Assembly: GCF_008271805.1 (NCBI RefSeq)
Contig: NZ_VSRY01000157.1
Span: forward strand, 31,029 to 95,028
Source: Streptomyces sp. TRM49041
GTDB taxonomy: Bacteria > Actinomycetota > Actinomycetes > Streptomycetales > Streptomycetaceae
Reading direction: 5' to 3'
Length of the DNA: 64,000 nucleotides
The translations under genes and the position numbers were made by a program. Below the pieces are notes generated by a model. The model was not told the DNA's origin, searched no databases, and saw only the letters and a program-made list of their open reading frames with translations. Positions 8,452 to 18,149 of the stretch are shown piece by piece. Every line of letters starts with the position of its first letter. Position 1 is the first letter of the stretch.

Positions 8452-9942
8452 ATGCGCAACGCTTCCGGCAGAGGGCTTCGACCCAATGTTCTCGGCACGT
8501 TCGACACCGTCGTGATGGCGATCGCCGGAAGTGCCCCCGCCTACTCGATCGCCGCCACCACCGCCGTGCTCGTCGGCGCCGTCGGATTCGCCGCGCCCGC
8601 GGCGTTGCTGTACTGCGCGCTGCCGATGCTGGGGATCGTGCTGGCCTTCGGGCGGCTCGGGCGGATCGATGTGAACGCGGGGGCCGCGTACTCCTGGGTG
8701 GGGCGGACGCTGCACCCGGCGCTCGGGTTCCTGTGCGGGTGGGCGCTGGTGGTGTCGACGACGCTGTTCATGGTGGCCGGGTCGCTGCCCGCCGGGGCGT
8801 TGACGCTGGCGCTGATCGACCCGGCGCTGGCCGACGACACATGGCTGGCGACGGCCGTGGGCGCGGGCTGGTTCCTGGTGATGCTGCTGGTGGTGCTGGG
8901 CGGGGCGCGGCTCTCCGTACGGGCCCAGCTCGTCATGTCGGGCGTCGAGCTGCTGCTTCTGCTGCTGTTCGTGCTGGGCGCCCTGGTGCACGGCGGCGCG
9001 GCGGCGGCGTTCGACTGGTCCTGGCTGGGCTTCGGGCACTTCGACGGGGTGTCCGGGTTCGCGTCGGGCGCGCTGATCGCCGCCTTCTACTACTGGGGAT
9101 GGGACGTCACCAGCAATCTGAGCGAGGAGACCCGTGACAGCCGGCGTACCGCCGGGCTCGCCGCGCTCATCGGTGTCGGCACCGTTTTCCTGCTCTTCGA
9201 GGCGTTCACCATCGCCGTCAACATCGTCCTCACCGCCGAGGAGATCACCGCGCGCGGTGGCGCGAACACCCTCGCGTTGCTCGGTGACGCGGTCTGGCCG
9301 GGCGTCGGCGGGAAGCTGCTGATCGTGGCGGTGATGCTGTCGACCGTGGCGACGCTGGAGACGACGCTGATCCAGGTCACGCGGTCGCTGTTCGCGATGG
9401 GCCGGGACCGGACGGTCCCGGCCGTGTTCGGGACGGTGCACCGCCGCTGGAACACCCCGTGGGTGGCGGTCGCGGTGGTCGGCGGGGTCACGCTCGTCCT
9501 GTTCGTCGCGGCGAACGCGCTCGGCTCGGTCGGGGACATCCTGTCGGGCGCGGTCAGCGCGATGGGCCTGCAGATCGCGTTCTACTACGGCCTGGCCGGG
9601 GTGGCCGCGGTCGTCGCCTACCGCCGGCTGCTGCTCACGTCCGTGCGGGAGTTCCTGCTGGGCGGCGTGTGGCCGCTGCTGGGCGCCGCGTTCATGCTGT
9701 GGATCTTCTTCGAGTCGCTGGCGGAGCTGTCCACCGCTTCCCTCACGATCGGGCTCGGCGGGCTCGCCGCAGGTCTCATTCCGATGACCTGGCACTGGCG
9801 GCGCGGCAGTTCGTACTACCGTCCGGCGAAGCTGGACGCGGTACGGGCGCTGGCGGCCGAGGCGGAGTCGGACGGACCGTACGGCGACGTACCGCGGCAG
9901 CACCGGCCGGCCGCCGACGAGACCATGGCGACCGACTTCTGA
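8452..9942 (+). CDS. APC-superfamily amino-acid permease
   Basis: A 496-aa protein with about twelve membrane segments and the APC signature near the first helix (VVMAIAGSAPAYSIAATTA). A charged cytoplasmic tail of about 45 residues follows. It should import amino acids or polyamines by proton symport; the substrate is not evident. Start: AAGGA lies 8 bases before the ATG at 8452. An upstream ATG at 8443 overlaps that SD, so 8452 is preferred. Confidence 0.88.
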   Translation: MRNASGRGLRPNVLGTFDTVVMAIAGSAPAYSIAATTAVLVGAVGFAAPAALLYCALPMLGIVLAFGRLGRIDVNAGAAYSWVGRTLHPALGFLCGWALVVSTTLFMVAGSLPAGALTLALIDPALADDTWLATAVGAGWFLVMLLVVLGGARLSVRAQLVMSGVELLLLLLFVLGALVHGGAAAAFDWSWLGFGHFDGVSGFASGALIAAFYYWGWDVTSNLSEETRDSRRTAGLAALIGVGTVFLLFEAFTIAVNIVLTAEEITARGGANTLALLGDAVWPGVGGKLLIVAVMLSTVATLETTLIQVTRSLFAMGRDRTVPAVFGTVHRRWNTPWVAVAVVGGVTLVLFVAANALGSVGDILSGAVSAMGLQIAFYYGLAGVAAVVAYRRLLLTSVREFLLGGVWPLLGAAFMLWIFFESLAELSTASLTIGLGGLAAGLIPMTWHWRRGSSYYRPAKLDAVRALAAEAESDGPYGDVPRQHRPAADETMATDF

Positions 9943-9977
9943 CCACGCGACTGACCACGCGATCGGGGGGAGAAGGA

Positions 9978-11075
9978 ATGGCCGCACGCCACCGCGCCAC
10001 CGGCGGGGGACGCCCGGACCGGCCCGGGGGGCCGGAGAAGCCGGGACGGCCGGGGCGCATCGCACGCCGTGCCGGGCTGATCGGGCGCGCGGCGAGGTCC
10101 GCGCGTCGCGGGGAACGCTTCGTCCCGGACATGGATCCGGACTTCGGGGACGAGGCCCTGACCGACGTACGGCACGACATCGTTATCGGCCGCTGGCAGG
10201 GCCTGCGGGACCTGCTGCGCGCCACCGGCGACGACTGGCCGCTGCGTACCCACCGCGTCCGGCTGCTGGCGCACGCGGTGGCCGGCACTTCGGCGGTCGA
10301 GGCGTGGCGGGCGGCCGAACCGGACAACCCGGACGCGGCGGTCCTGCGGGCGGCGACCGAGGTCGTACGGGTCTTCGGCGCGGCGATCGCGGCTGGCCGC
10401 GGCTCCGCGGTGGACCGCGGGCGGCTGGACTCGACGGTCCTGGCGTGCCTGACCGCGGCGGACGCCCGCCCCGCCGACCCGATGCCGTGGGTGTCGCTGC
10501 TGACGGTGGCCCGGCTGTACCAGGGCGGGGTGGGCCGGGGGGAGCTGCGCCACTGGTGGGACGAATTGCGTCGGCGGGACCCGCACAACACGGAGGGCCA
10601 TGTGCAGCTGCTGCGCTACTGGTCGGCGCGGTGGCACGGCACGCACGGCTCGATGTACGACTTCGCGCGGGACGCGGCGGGCGCGGCGCCGCCCGGCTGC
10701 CCGCTGCCGGTGCTGGTGCAGATCGCGCGGGTGGAGGAGTACCGGTACGTGGTGGACGGCGCGCTGGGGCGGGGACGGAGGCCGGGGACGGTGCGCGGTT
10801 TCGACCAGCACTGGAAGCACGAGCTGGCGGTGACGGAGGTACGGCGCACCTGGGAGCGGTGGATCGGTGACCGCACGCCGGGCCCGGTCCGCCCGCACGA
10901 GGTCGAGGTCCTCAACTACCTCACCCACGCGGCCTGTCACGCGGGCCGGCTGGATGTGGCGGGTGAGCTGTTCGGGCTGCTGGGGGCGCGGGCGTCGCGG
11001 GTGCCGTGGTCGTACACCGGAGATCCCGCCGAGCAGTTCACGAGGTGGCGCGCACAGGCCCGCGCCACCTCGTGA
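9978..11075 (+). CDS. Hypothetical cytoplasmic protein
   Basis: A 365-aa protein of unknown family. The first 45 residues are Arg/Gly/Pro-rich and probably disordered. The rest is helical, with Trp-rich patches (LRHWWDELRRRDPHNTEGH, YWSARWHGTHGSMYDFAR) that recall TPR-like superhelices. There is no signal peptide or membrane segment. GAAGGA stands just before the ATG. It follows the permease by 35 bp and is probably co-transcribed. I cannot assign a function. Confidence 0.75.
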   Translation: MAARHRATGGGRPDRPGGPEKPGRPGRIARRAGLIGRAARSARRGERFVPDMDPDFGDEALTDVRHDIVIGRWQGLRDLLRATGDDWPLRTHRVRLLAHAVAGTSAVEAWRAAEPDNPDAAVLRAATEVVRVFGAAIAAGRGSAVDRGRLDSTVLACLTAADARPADPMPWVSLLTVARLYQGGVGRGELRHWWDELRRRDPHNTEGHVQLLRYWSARWHGTHGSMYDFARDAAGAAPPGCPLPVLVQIARVEEYRYVVDGALGRGRRPGTVRGFDQHWKHELAVTEVRRTWERWIGDRTPGPVRPHEVEVLNYLTHAACHAGRLDVAGELFGLLGARASRVPWSYTGDPAEQFTRWRAQARATS

Positions 11076-11090
11076 AGCCCTGTGCGGCGC

Positions 11091-13148
11091 TCAGACGCCG
11101 ATCGGGCGCCCGTCCTCGCGGTAGACGGCGACGACGGACGGGCGGACGATCCTGCCCCGTCCGTCGGGCCAGGCGGAGGCCGGCGTCTCGACGGACGCGC
11201 CGTCGACCTCGCCCGGGTGCTGGACGGCGACGAGGACACGGCGGTTCTGGATGATCGGGCCGCAGGTCTCGGCGCCGACGGGCACGGTCAGGAACTGCTT
11301 CAGCTCACCTCGCCGCTCGCCCTGCGTGGCGACCCCGAACAGGCCGTCGTGGGAGCCGAGCCGGTTGCCGTCGGTGGAGATCCACAGGTTGCCGTGCGGG
11401 TCGAAGGCGAGGTTGTCCGGGCAGGAGATGGGCGACACCTTCTCCTTCGGGTACCCCGCGAAGTACGTCGCCGGGTCCTCCGGGTCGCCCGCGACGAGGA
11501 ACAGCCGCCACGCGAAGCCGTCCGACGACGGGTCGTCCCAGTGCTCGGCCAGCTCCAGGACGTGGCCGTGCTTGTTCTCGTTGCGCGGATTGGCCTCGTC
11601 GGCGCCGGGCTTGCCGTCGGTGCCGCGCTTGGTGTTGTTGGTGAGCGCGATGTACACACGGCCGGTGCGCGGGGAGGGCTCGACGTCCTCGGGGCGGTCC
11701 ATCTTGGTGGCGCCGACCTTGTCCGCGGCGAGACGGGTGAAGACGTACACCTCCTCGGCGGTCATGCCGGGGACGTGTGAGACGTCGCCGGTGGCGAGCG
11801 GGATCCAGACGCCGGAGCCGTCGAACTCGCCGTCGTCCGGGAGCCTGCCCGAGCCGTCGACCTCGGCGGCCGGCGAGTCGCCGGTGAGCCTGGCGACATA
11901 GAGGGTGCCCTCGTCGAGGAGGGTGAGGTTGTGCTCACGCGCGGCGCGCGAGTTCCCCCTCTTCATCCGCTTGCCGGAGACGAACTTGTAGAAGTAGTCG
12001 AACCGCTCGTCGTCGCCCATGTAGACGACGGGCCGGCCGTCGTCGGTCAGGCGGGGCTGGGCGGCCTCGTGCTTGAACCGGCCGAGCGCGGTGCGCTTGC
12101 GGGGCGTGGACTCCGGGTCGTACGGGTCGAGCTCGACGACCCAGCCGAAGCGATGCGGCTCGTTGGGCTCCTGGGCGGCGTCGAACCGCCTGTCGAACCG
12201 CTCCCACTTGCGCTCGGTGGCGCCGGAGCCGATGCCGTAGCGCTTGTCGGCGGGGGTGGAGCCGTGGGCGAAGTACTGGTTGAAGTTCTCCTCGCCGGAC
12301 AGGATCGTGCCCCACGGGGTGGTGCCGCCCGCGCAGTTGTTGAGCGTGCCGAGGACCTTGCGGCCGGACGGGTCGGCGGAGGTCTTGAGGAGGTCGCCGC
12401 CGGCGGCGGGACCGGTCAGCTCGAAGACGCTGGTGGCGGTGAGGCGCCGGTTGAGCGGGTGCCGGGTGAGGGGCGTCAGCTTCCCGCTGCGGTGCTCCTC
12501 CCGCACGACGACCACGGAGAGCCCGTGGGCGGCCCAGGCGGTCTCGACCTGCTCGCGGGTGGGGTTCTCGGGGTCGTACCCGCGGAACATCAGCAGCTCG
12601 TCGGTGTACTCGTGGTTGGCGACGAGCACCTGGCGGCCGGGCTCGCCCCGGAGCGGCAGCAGGGAGAGGAAGTCGTTGTTGTACCCGAACTGCCCGGCCT
12701 GCGCCTTCGCGGTCTGGTTGTCCGGGTCGAAGGCCGGGGCGCCGCGGAGGATGGGCTCGCCCCAGCGGATGACCACGTTCTGGGCGTAGCCCTTGGGGAC
12801 CGTGACCTGGTCGGCGGTGTTGGGCGCGACGGGCGCGAAGCGCAGTCCGCGCGCGCCGCACGCCTTGCCCTTGCCGCCCGGGTACCGGCCGTCGGCCGGT
12901 GCGGCCTGCGCCTCGGGGGCGGCCGCGCCGAGCACGGCACCGCCGGCGGCGGTCGCGACGGTGACGGCGGCCGCGGCGCGCATCATGGAGCGCCGGGAGA
13001 GGGCGCCGGCTATGACGTCGCCTGCGTACTCGTTGTCGCTGGTGTTGGGCACCTCGTGGAAGCAGGCGTCGCCGCAGCGGTAGCGGCAGGTGAGGGCGGA
13101 CCGGCCGCCCGCGTGCGGGGTGGTGAGCAGCGGCAGCAGCTTGCGCAC
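11091..13148 (-). CDS. Tat-exported PhoX-family (DUF839) alkaline phosphatase-like protein
   Basis: A 685-aa protein. A Tat signal is present (SRRSMMRAAAAVTVATAA, twin Arg at residues 52-53), preceded by a Cys/His-rich leader of about 50 residues common in Streptomyces PhoX homologues. The body carries PhoX hallmarks: GWVVELDPYDPES, YMGDDERFDYFYKF, NNCAGGTTPWGT and DNLAFDPHGNLWISTDGN. PhoX enzymes are secreted calcium-iron phosphomonoesterases. GTG at 13148 was chosen because AAGGAGGAACAC directly precedes it. Probably phosphate-regulated, but no PHO box was identified with confidence. Confidence 0.9.
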   Translation of the reverse strand: MRKLLPLLTTPHAGGRSALTCRYRCGDACFHEVPNTSDNEYAGDVIAGALSRRSMMRAAAAVTVATAAGGAVLGAAAPEAQAAPADGRYPGGKGKACGARGLRFAPVAPNTADQVTVPKGYAQNVVIRWGEPILRGAPAFDPDNQTAKAQAGQFGYNNDFLSLLPLRGEPGRQVLVANHEYTDELLMFRGYDPENPTREQVETAWAAHGLSVVVVREEHRSGKLTPLTRHPLNRRLTATSVFELTGPAAGGDLLKTSADPSGRKVLGTLNNCAGGTTPWGTILSGEENFNQYFAHGSTPADKRYGIGSGATERKWERFDRRFDAAQEPNEPHRFGWVVELDPYDPESTPRKRTALGRFKHEAAQPRLTDDGRPVVYMGDDERFDYFYKFVSGKRMKRGNSRAAREHNLTLLDEGTLYVARLTGDSPAAEVDGSGRLPDDGEFDGSGVWIPLATGDVSHVPGMTAEEVYVFTRLAADKVGATKMDRPEDVEPSPRTGRVYIALTNNTKRGTDGKPGADEANPRNENKHGHVLELAEHWDDPSSDGFAWRLFLVAGDPEDPATYFAGYPKEKVSPISCPDNLAFDPHGNLWISTDGNRLGSHDGLFGVATQGERRGELKQFLTVPVGAETCGPIIQNRRVLVAVQHPGEVDGASVETPASAWPDGRGRIVRPSVVAVYREDGRPIGV

Positions 13149-13418
13149 GTGTTCCTCCTTCGGCGCACACCGCGCCGACGTGGTGTCGGGATAACGTCCG
13201 GGCGCGACGTTAAGCGGGGTGCCGTGCAGGTCGACGGCGTCGGAGTGAACGCGTGATGAATGCGGGGAGTCGGGGGTGGGCGTGACGCGAATGGCGGGCA
13301 CCTATCCGCGCCACTCGGGGCGGCTAACCTTACGTGTCCGCCCTGGCCAGGGATGATTCAGAGTGAACCCCAGCAGTACGGACATACACGGCACCCAATA
13401 TGCGAAAGGCCATGGCCC

Positions 13419-15305
13419 ATGGGCATTCGGAGCTTGCTGCGCAAGGTGTTTGGACGCGACCTCGCGGAGCGTGACGAGTCGACGGCCACCCCCTCCGTCC
13501 CGCCCCAGGCGGAACGCACGGTGCCCCAGGACGAGCCGGCGGCGACGGTCCCGTCCCCCTCGGCCCCGTCCAGGGCGGAACGGGGTAAGGGGACGGCGAC
13601 GTCGGAACAGACGGCGGAGGACCTGGTGGCGGCGGTCTTCGACAAGTCCCGCCGCACCACGGTGCCGGCGGCCCGCGAGGCCGCAAGCCCCTCCCAGGAA
13701 CCGGGCGTTACGCCCGAGCCCGCGCCCCCCGCCGACACCACCCCCGAGGCCACGGCCGCCACCCCGGAGGCGGAGCCGGACGCCACCGCGAAGGCACAGC
13801 CGCAAGCCACCGAGCCCGCGAACGCCGCCGCCGCGGCGGAGACGGACGCGCCGGAGCGGGACGCCGCCATCGCCGACGAGACGCCCGCCGCCGTCGCCGA
13901 CGAGACACCCGCCGCGCCCGACGAGGCGACGCCCGCCGAGACCGCCCCCGTCGCCACGGCCGCCGGGACCGCTGCGGACACCACCACGGAGCCGGCCCCG
14001 GCCGAGGCCGCGGCCGCGGAGCCGGCGGCCGCGCCCACCGAGAGCGCGGCGGAGCCGAACGCCGCCGAGGAGCCCACCCCGGCGGAGGTGCCGGAGCCCG
14101 TCGCCGTCGGCACCGCCGAGGCGCCCGAGTCGGACGACACCGCCGACGCGACCGCCCCGGCCCCCGCCCAGCCCCTGACCACCGCCGACACGGCGGAGCC
14201 CGCCGCCGACGGGCCCGCCGCCGACACGGTGCCCGCCGCGGCGGAAGCCGCCCCGGCGGAGAAGGCGCCCGAGCCCGTGGCCGCCGACACAGCCACCGCC
14301 GACGCGCCCGTGACCCAGGAGCCCACCGCCGCCGGCACGGACACCGCCCCGGCGGAGGAGCCGGCGGCCGCGCCCACCGGGGCCGGGGCCGAGCCGATCG
14401 CCGAGGAGAAGCCCGCCACCACGGACGCGCCCGAGCCCGCCACCGCCCCCGGGGCGGACGGCGCCGTCGCGCGGTCCGAGGCGGCCCCCGTGGCCGAGCC
14501 CGCCGCGGCGGAGGCCACCCCGGCGCAGGAGACGCCGCAGCCCGTGGCGGCCGCCGCCGACGTGCCGCCGGCGGACGACACCGCCGCCGACACCGCCGCC
14601 GAGACCGCCACCGCGCAGGCGCCCGTCGCCGACGGCGGCAAGCCCGCCCTTTCGGCGGCTCAGGTCAAGGCCCGGGCGACGGACAGCGTCGTGGAGGCGT
14701 ACAAGGCCGCCGGGGCGGCGCTGCGGAAGCGGGGTCTGGTCGGGACGCGGGCGGCCGTGTACCTGGTGCTGGACCGGTCCGGGTCGATGCGCGGGTACTA
14801 CAAGGACGGCAGCGCGCAGCACCTCGCCGAGCAGGCGCTCGCGCTGGCCGCGCATCTGGACGAGGACGCGACCGTGCCCGTCGTGTTCTTCTCGACCGAG
14901 GTCGACGGCACCGGCGACCTCACCCTGGAGGGCGTCGAAGGCCGCATCGAGGAGCTGCACAGCGGCCTCGGGCGCATGGGCCGGACCAACTACGACCGGG
15001 CCGTCAAGGAGGTCATGGCCCACCACGAGAAGACCGGCCCCGGCCGCCCCGCGCTCGTGCTCTTCCAGACCGACGGCGCGCCCGAGTCCAAGACCGCCGC
15101 CACGCAGGCGCTCGCGGCCGCCGCGGCGACCGGGCGGCCGGTGTTCTGGCAGTTCGTGGCTTTCGGCGAGGAGGACGGCAAGGCGTTCGACTACCTGCGC
15201 CGCCTCTCCGTCGACAACGCCGCCTTCTTCCACGCGGGCCCCACCCCCCGCGACATCCCCCACGCCCGCTTCTACCGCGAGGTCCTCGCCTCCTGGTCCG
15301 TCTGA
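13419..15305 (+). CDS. VWA-domain protein with a very long Ala/Pro/Glu/Thr-rich linker
   Basis: A 628-aa protein in three parts. A basic N-terminus (MGIRSLLRKVFGRDLAERD) comes first. Then about 370 residues (roughly 40-410) consist almost entirely of Ala, Pro, Glu, Thr, Asp and Val in loosely repeated blocks such as EPVAA and PAEEPAAAPT. The C-terminal von Willebrand A domain (about 425-628) has a complete MIDAS: LVLDRSGSM near residue 450 (DxSxS), GRMGRTNYDRA and FQTDGAPESK. It resembles the C-terminal VWA domain of TerF-like tellurium-cluster proteins. No signal peptide is visible, so it is probably cytoplasmic. Partner unknown. Confidence 0.82.
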   Translation: MGIRSLLRKVFGRDLAERDESTATPSVPPQAERTVPQDEPAATVPSPSAPSRAERGKGTATSEQTAEDLVAAVFDKSRRTTVPAAREAASPSQEPGVTPEPAPPADTTPEATAATPEAEPDATAKAQPQATEPANAAAAAETDAPERDAAIADETPAAVADETPAAPDEATPAETAPVATAAGTAADTTTEPAPAEAAAAEPAAAPTESAAEPNAAEEPTPAEVPEPVAVGTAEAPESDDTADATAPAPAQPLTTADTAEPAADGPAADTVPAAAEAAPAEKAPEPVAADTATADAPVTQEPTAAGTDTAPAEEPAAAPTGAGAEPIAEEKPATTDAPEPATAPGADGAVARSEAAPVAEPAAAEATPAQETPQPVAAAADVPPADDTAADTAAETATAQAPVADGGKPALSAAQVKARATDSVVEAYKAAGAALRKRGLVGTRAAVYLVLDRSGSMRGYYKDGSAQHLAEQALALAAHLDEDATVPVVFFSTEVDGTGDLTLEGVEGRIEELHSGLGRMGRTNYDRAVKEVMAHHEKTGPGRPALVLFQTDGAPESKTAATQALAAAAATGRPVFWQFVAFGEEDGKAFDYLRRLSVDNAAFFHAGPTPRDIPHARFYREVLASWSV

Positions 15306-15463
15306 GCCACGGCGGGGGTCAGGTCCGCGGTCCCGACCAGGCCCCCGCCCGCTCCGCCCGGACGTGTACGGGCCGCGGCACCCGCCGGGCCGTCCCCACC
15401 CGACGGGACGAGGGACGGAATCGGAGGTGAGGGCGGCTTCGGCGGGCGGATAGGATTTCGACC

Positions 15464-17071
15464 ATGGCGGCCACTGGATCCGAGAAGCAGGGGGCGAAGG
15501 CGTACTACGTCTCGACCCCCATTTACTACGTCAACGACGCTCCTCACCTGGGCCACGCCTACACGACCGTCGCAGGCGACGTGCTCACGCGCTGGCACCG
15601 TCAGCGCGGCGAGAAGGTGTGGTACCTCACCGGCACGGACGAGCACGGTCAGAAGATCATGCGCACGGCCGAGGCGAACGACGTCACGCCCCAGGCCTGG
15701 TGCGACAAGCTCGTCGAGGAGGCGTGGAAGCCCCTCTGGGAGCACCTGAACATCGCGAACGACGACTTCATCCGTACGACGGAGAAGCGGCACACCGACC
15801 GCGTCCGGGAGTTCGTGCAGGACCTGTACGACAAGGGCGAGATCTACAAGGGCGGGTACGAGGGCCCGTACTGTGTGGGCTGCGAGGAGTACAAGCTCCC
15901 CGGCGATCTGATCGAGGACGAGCAGGGCACGAAGCTCTGCCCGGTCCACAAGAAGCCGGTGGAGATCCTCAAGGAGGAGAACTACTTCTTCAAGCTCTCC
16001 GCGTACGGCCCGAAGCTGCTGGAGTTCTACGAGGCGAACCCCGGGTTCATCCAGCCGGAGTCGGCCCGCAACGAGGTCCTGAACTTCGTCAAGCAGGGCC
16101 TCCAGGACCTCTCGATCTCGCGCTCCACCTTCGACTGGGGCATCCCGATCCCGTGGGACGACAAGCACGTCATCTACGTGTGGGTCGACGCCCTGCTGAA
16201 CTACGCCACGGCCGTCGGCTACGGCGCGGACCAGGCGAAGTTCGACGCGACCTTCCCGGCCGACGTCCACCTGGTCGGCAAGGACATCCTGCGCTTCCAC
16301 GCGATCATCTGGCCCGCGATGCTGATGGCGCAGGGCCTGCCCGTCCCGGGCAGGGTCGCCGCGAACGGCTGGCTGATGGTCGGCGGCGAGAAGATGTCGA
16401 AGTCCAACCTGACCGGCATCAAGCCGCAGGACCTGACCTCGCACTTCGGCGTGGACGCCTACCGCTGGTACTTCCTGCGGGCCATCGCCTTCGGCCAGGA
16501 CGGCTCCTTCTCGTGGGAGGACTTCACCGCCCGCTACACCTCGGAGCTCGCCAACGACTACGGCAACCTGGCGTCGCGCCTGGCCGCGATGGTCGGCAAG
16601 TACTTCGAGGGCGCCCTCCCGGAGGCCACGGCGGCCGGTCAGGCCGAGCAGGCCGTCCAGGACGGCCTGGCCAAGGCGGTCGGGGAGTCCGACCGGAAGA
16701 TCGGCGAGGAGCTGGACTTCCAGGGCGGCATCCTGGCGATCTTCGACTTCGTGAAGCAGGTCAACGGCTACATCACGGAGCAGGAGCCGTGGAAGGTGGC
16801 CAAGGACACGTCCCCGGAGGGCCGGGCCCGCCTGGCGACGATCCTCTACACGGCGGCGGAGTCCCTCCGCGCGGTCGCCGTGCTCCTGAACCCGATCATG
16901 CCGGAGACCTCCCAGAAGCTCTGGGACTCCCTGGGCGCCGAGCCGGCCCTGGGCCCCCTCGCCTCCCAGCCCCTCACCGACGCCGCCGACTGGGGCCGGC
17001 TGCCCCCCGGCGCGACGGTGACGAAGGGCGCGGTCCTGTTCCCCCGCCTGGAGGACCCGAAGAAGTCCTGA
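15464..17071 (+). CDS. metG: Methionyl-tRNA synthetase
   Basis: A 535-aa class I synthetase charging tRNA-Met. HLGH (residues 28-31) is the HIGH motif and KMSKS lies at 310-314. The connective domain keeps a zinc knuckle (CVGC 137-140, CPVH 159-162). The C-terminal helical anticodon-binding domain ends near residue 520, with no dimerisation extension, as in short actinobacterial MetRS. It is a single gene followed by a hairpin terminator. The metG-aspS neighbourhood fits the Streptomyces core genome. Confidence 0.96.
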   Translation: MAATGSEKQGAKAYYVSTPIYYVNDAPHLGHAYTTVAGDVLTRWHRQRGEKVWYLTGTDEHGQKIMRTAEANDVTPQAWCDKLVEEAWKPLWEHLNIANDDFIRTTEKRHTDRVREFVQDLYDKGEIYKGGYEGPYCVGCEEYKLPGDLIEDEQGTKLCPVHKKPVEILKEENYFFKLSAYGPKLLEFYEANPGFIQPESARNEVLNFVKQGLQDLSISRSTFDWGIPIPWDDKHVIYVWVDALLNYATAVGYGADQAKFDATFPADVHLVGKDILRFHAIIWPAMLMAQGLPVPGRVAANGWLMVGGEKMSKSNLTGIKPQDLTSHFGVDAYRWYFLRAIAFGQDGSFSWEDFTARYTSELANDYGNLASRLAAMVGKYFEGALPEATAAGQAEQAVQDGLAKAVGESDRKIGEELDFQGGILAIFDFVKQVNGYITEQEPWKVAKDTSPEGRARLATILYTAAESLRAVAVLLNPIMPETSQKLWDSLGAEPALGPLASQPLTDAADWGRLPPGATVTKGAVLFPRLEDPKKS

Positions 17072-17085
17072 CCCCGCACCACGAC

Positions 17086-17114
17086 GACCGCCGCCCCACC
17101 CCGGGACGGCGGTC
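17086..17114 (+). terminator. metG terminator
   Basis: A 12-bp inverted repeat with one mismatch (GACCGCCGCCCC / GGGACGGCGGTC) and a 5-base loop, followed by a T-rich stretch, 15 bases after the metG stop. Confidence 0.7.
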
Positions 17115-17269
17115 TTGTCGTTTCCGGTGTTCCGGTGTTCCGGGGCGCGGTCACGGCCGGTGCTTCCGGGTGCGGTCATGGCCGGGGGCGGTCGGCCGGA
17201 ATCCATTGCCGTGGGGTCCGGCGCACGGAAATCTCCTCCTCCGTGAACCACACAGAGGTTGGAGAGACC

Positions 17270-18106
17270 ATGCGGCCCCCGCTCATCCGATCCTTCTCGC
17301 AGTTGGAGGATCTGGCACCCGGCCGGCCCGTCGTGACCCTGTTCAGCGGCGGACTCGACAGCTCGTACCTGCTGCTCCGGCTGCGCCGGATGGGCGTCCG
17401 TGATGTGCACGCCGTCAGCGTCGACATCGGCGAGGACGAGTCCGGGACGTACAAGCGCCAGGTGGCCGAGGCCCTCGGGGCGACCGTCCACATCCTGGAC
17501 CGGCGTGCCGAGTTCGCCGAGCGGTACGTGGCGCCCGCCATCGCCGCGCAGGCCGTGTACCTCGGCATCCACCCCGTCAGCTCCACCCTCAGCCGCCCGC
17601 TCATCGCGCGGAGCGCGGTGGACCTGGCCAGGAGCCTCGGCGCGCAGGCCGTGCTGCACACCGCGAACCGCTCCCAGAACACCCTGCGCAGGCTCAACGG
17701 CGCGCTCGGACTGCTCGGTTACGAGGGTGCCTTCGGCAGCCCGTACGACCTCGACCCCGTCTCCCGCGACGACAAGCTCGCCGCGCTCCGTGCCGCCGAC
17801 GTGGACCTGCTCGCCGGGCGCATCGTCAGCGGCGACTCGAACCTGTGGTGCCGCGAGTTCGAGTCGGGCATCCTCGACGACCCGGAGCTGCACGACGTTC
17901 CGGAGGAGATGTACGCCCGGGGCGGCGAGAGCGGCGTCTACGCGGACGACGGCGCCCATCTGCTCACCACTACGCTGTCCCAGCCCGGTGACCTGCTGCT
18001 GGGCGACGACCGCCGCACCCTGCACTCGGTGACCCCCGTGCGACCGGTGGACCCCGGCCTCGCCGCACACCGCGACGTCCTGGTGATCGCCTGCACCGCG
18101 CGCTGA
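17270..18106 (+). CDS. Divergent argininosuccinate-synthase-like ATP pyrophosphatase
   Basis: A 278-aa PP-loop enzyme: VVTLFSGGLDSSYLL (P-loop at 26-32) in the N-type ATP pyrophosphatase fold. Further stretches align by eye with argininosuccinate synthase: YVAPAIAAQAVYLG, SRPLIARSAVDLARSLGA and SNLWCREFESGILDDPE (ArgG has ENLWGRSIEGGxLEDP). The ArgG citrulline/aspartate loop TGKGNDQVRFE is replaced by ANRSQNTLRRLN. The ~120-residue tetramerisation tail is absent (ArgG is about 400 aa). It probably adenylates a carboxamide or ureido group on another substrate. GGAGAG precedes the ATG. It lies 43 bp before a DMT exporter. Confidence 0.75.
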   Translation: MRPPLIRSFSQLEDLAPGRPVVTLFSGGLDSSYLLLRLRRMGVRDVHAVSVDIGEDESGTYKRQVAEALGATVHILDRRAEFAERYVAPAIAAQAVYLGIHPVSSTLSRPLIARSAVDLARSLGAQAVLHTANRSQNTLRRLNGALGLLGYEGAFGSPYDLDPVSRDDKLAALRAADVDLLAGRIVSGDSNLWCREFESGILDDPELHDVPEEMYARGGESGVYADDGAHLLTTTLSQPGDLLLGDDRRTLHSVTPVRPVDPGLAAHRDVLVIACTAR

Positions 18107-18149
18107 CCCCACGCGCCCGTACTTCCGCACTTCTGCCGAGGAGCCTGAA

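Noticed and set aside
13700..14640. Long open frames antisense to the VWA linker
   Set aside because: They are Gly/Ser/Val- or Arg-rich mirror products of a GC-rich repetitive coding region, without starts or homology.
17270..18106. PP-loop enzyme as QueC or asparagine synthase
   Set aside because: The SNLW...ESGILDDPE and YVAPAIAAQAVYLG stretches match the argininosuccinate synthase layout; the QueC zinc cysteines and the amidotransferase N-domain are absent.
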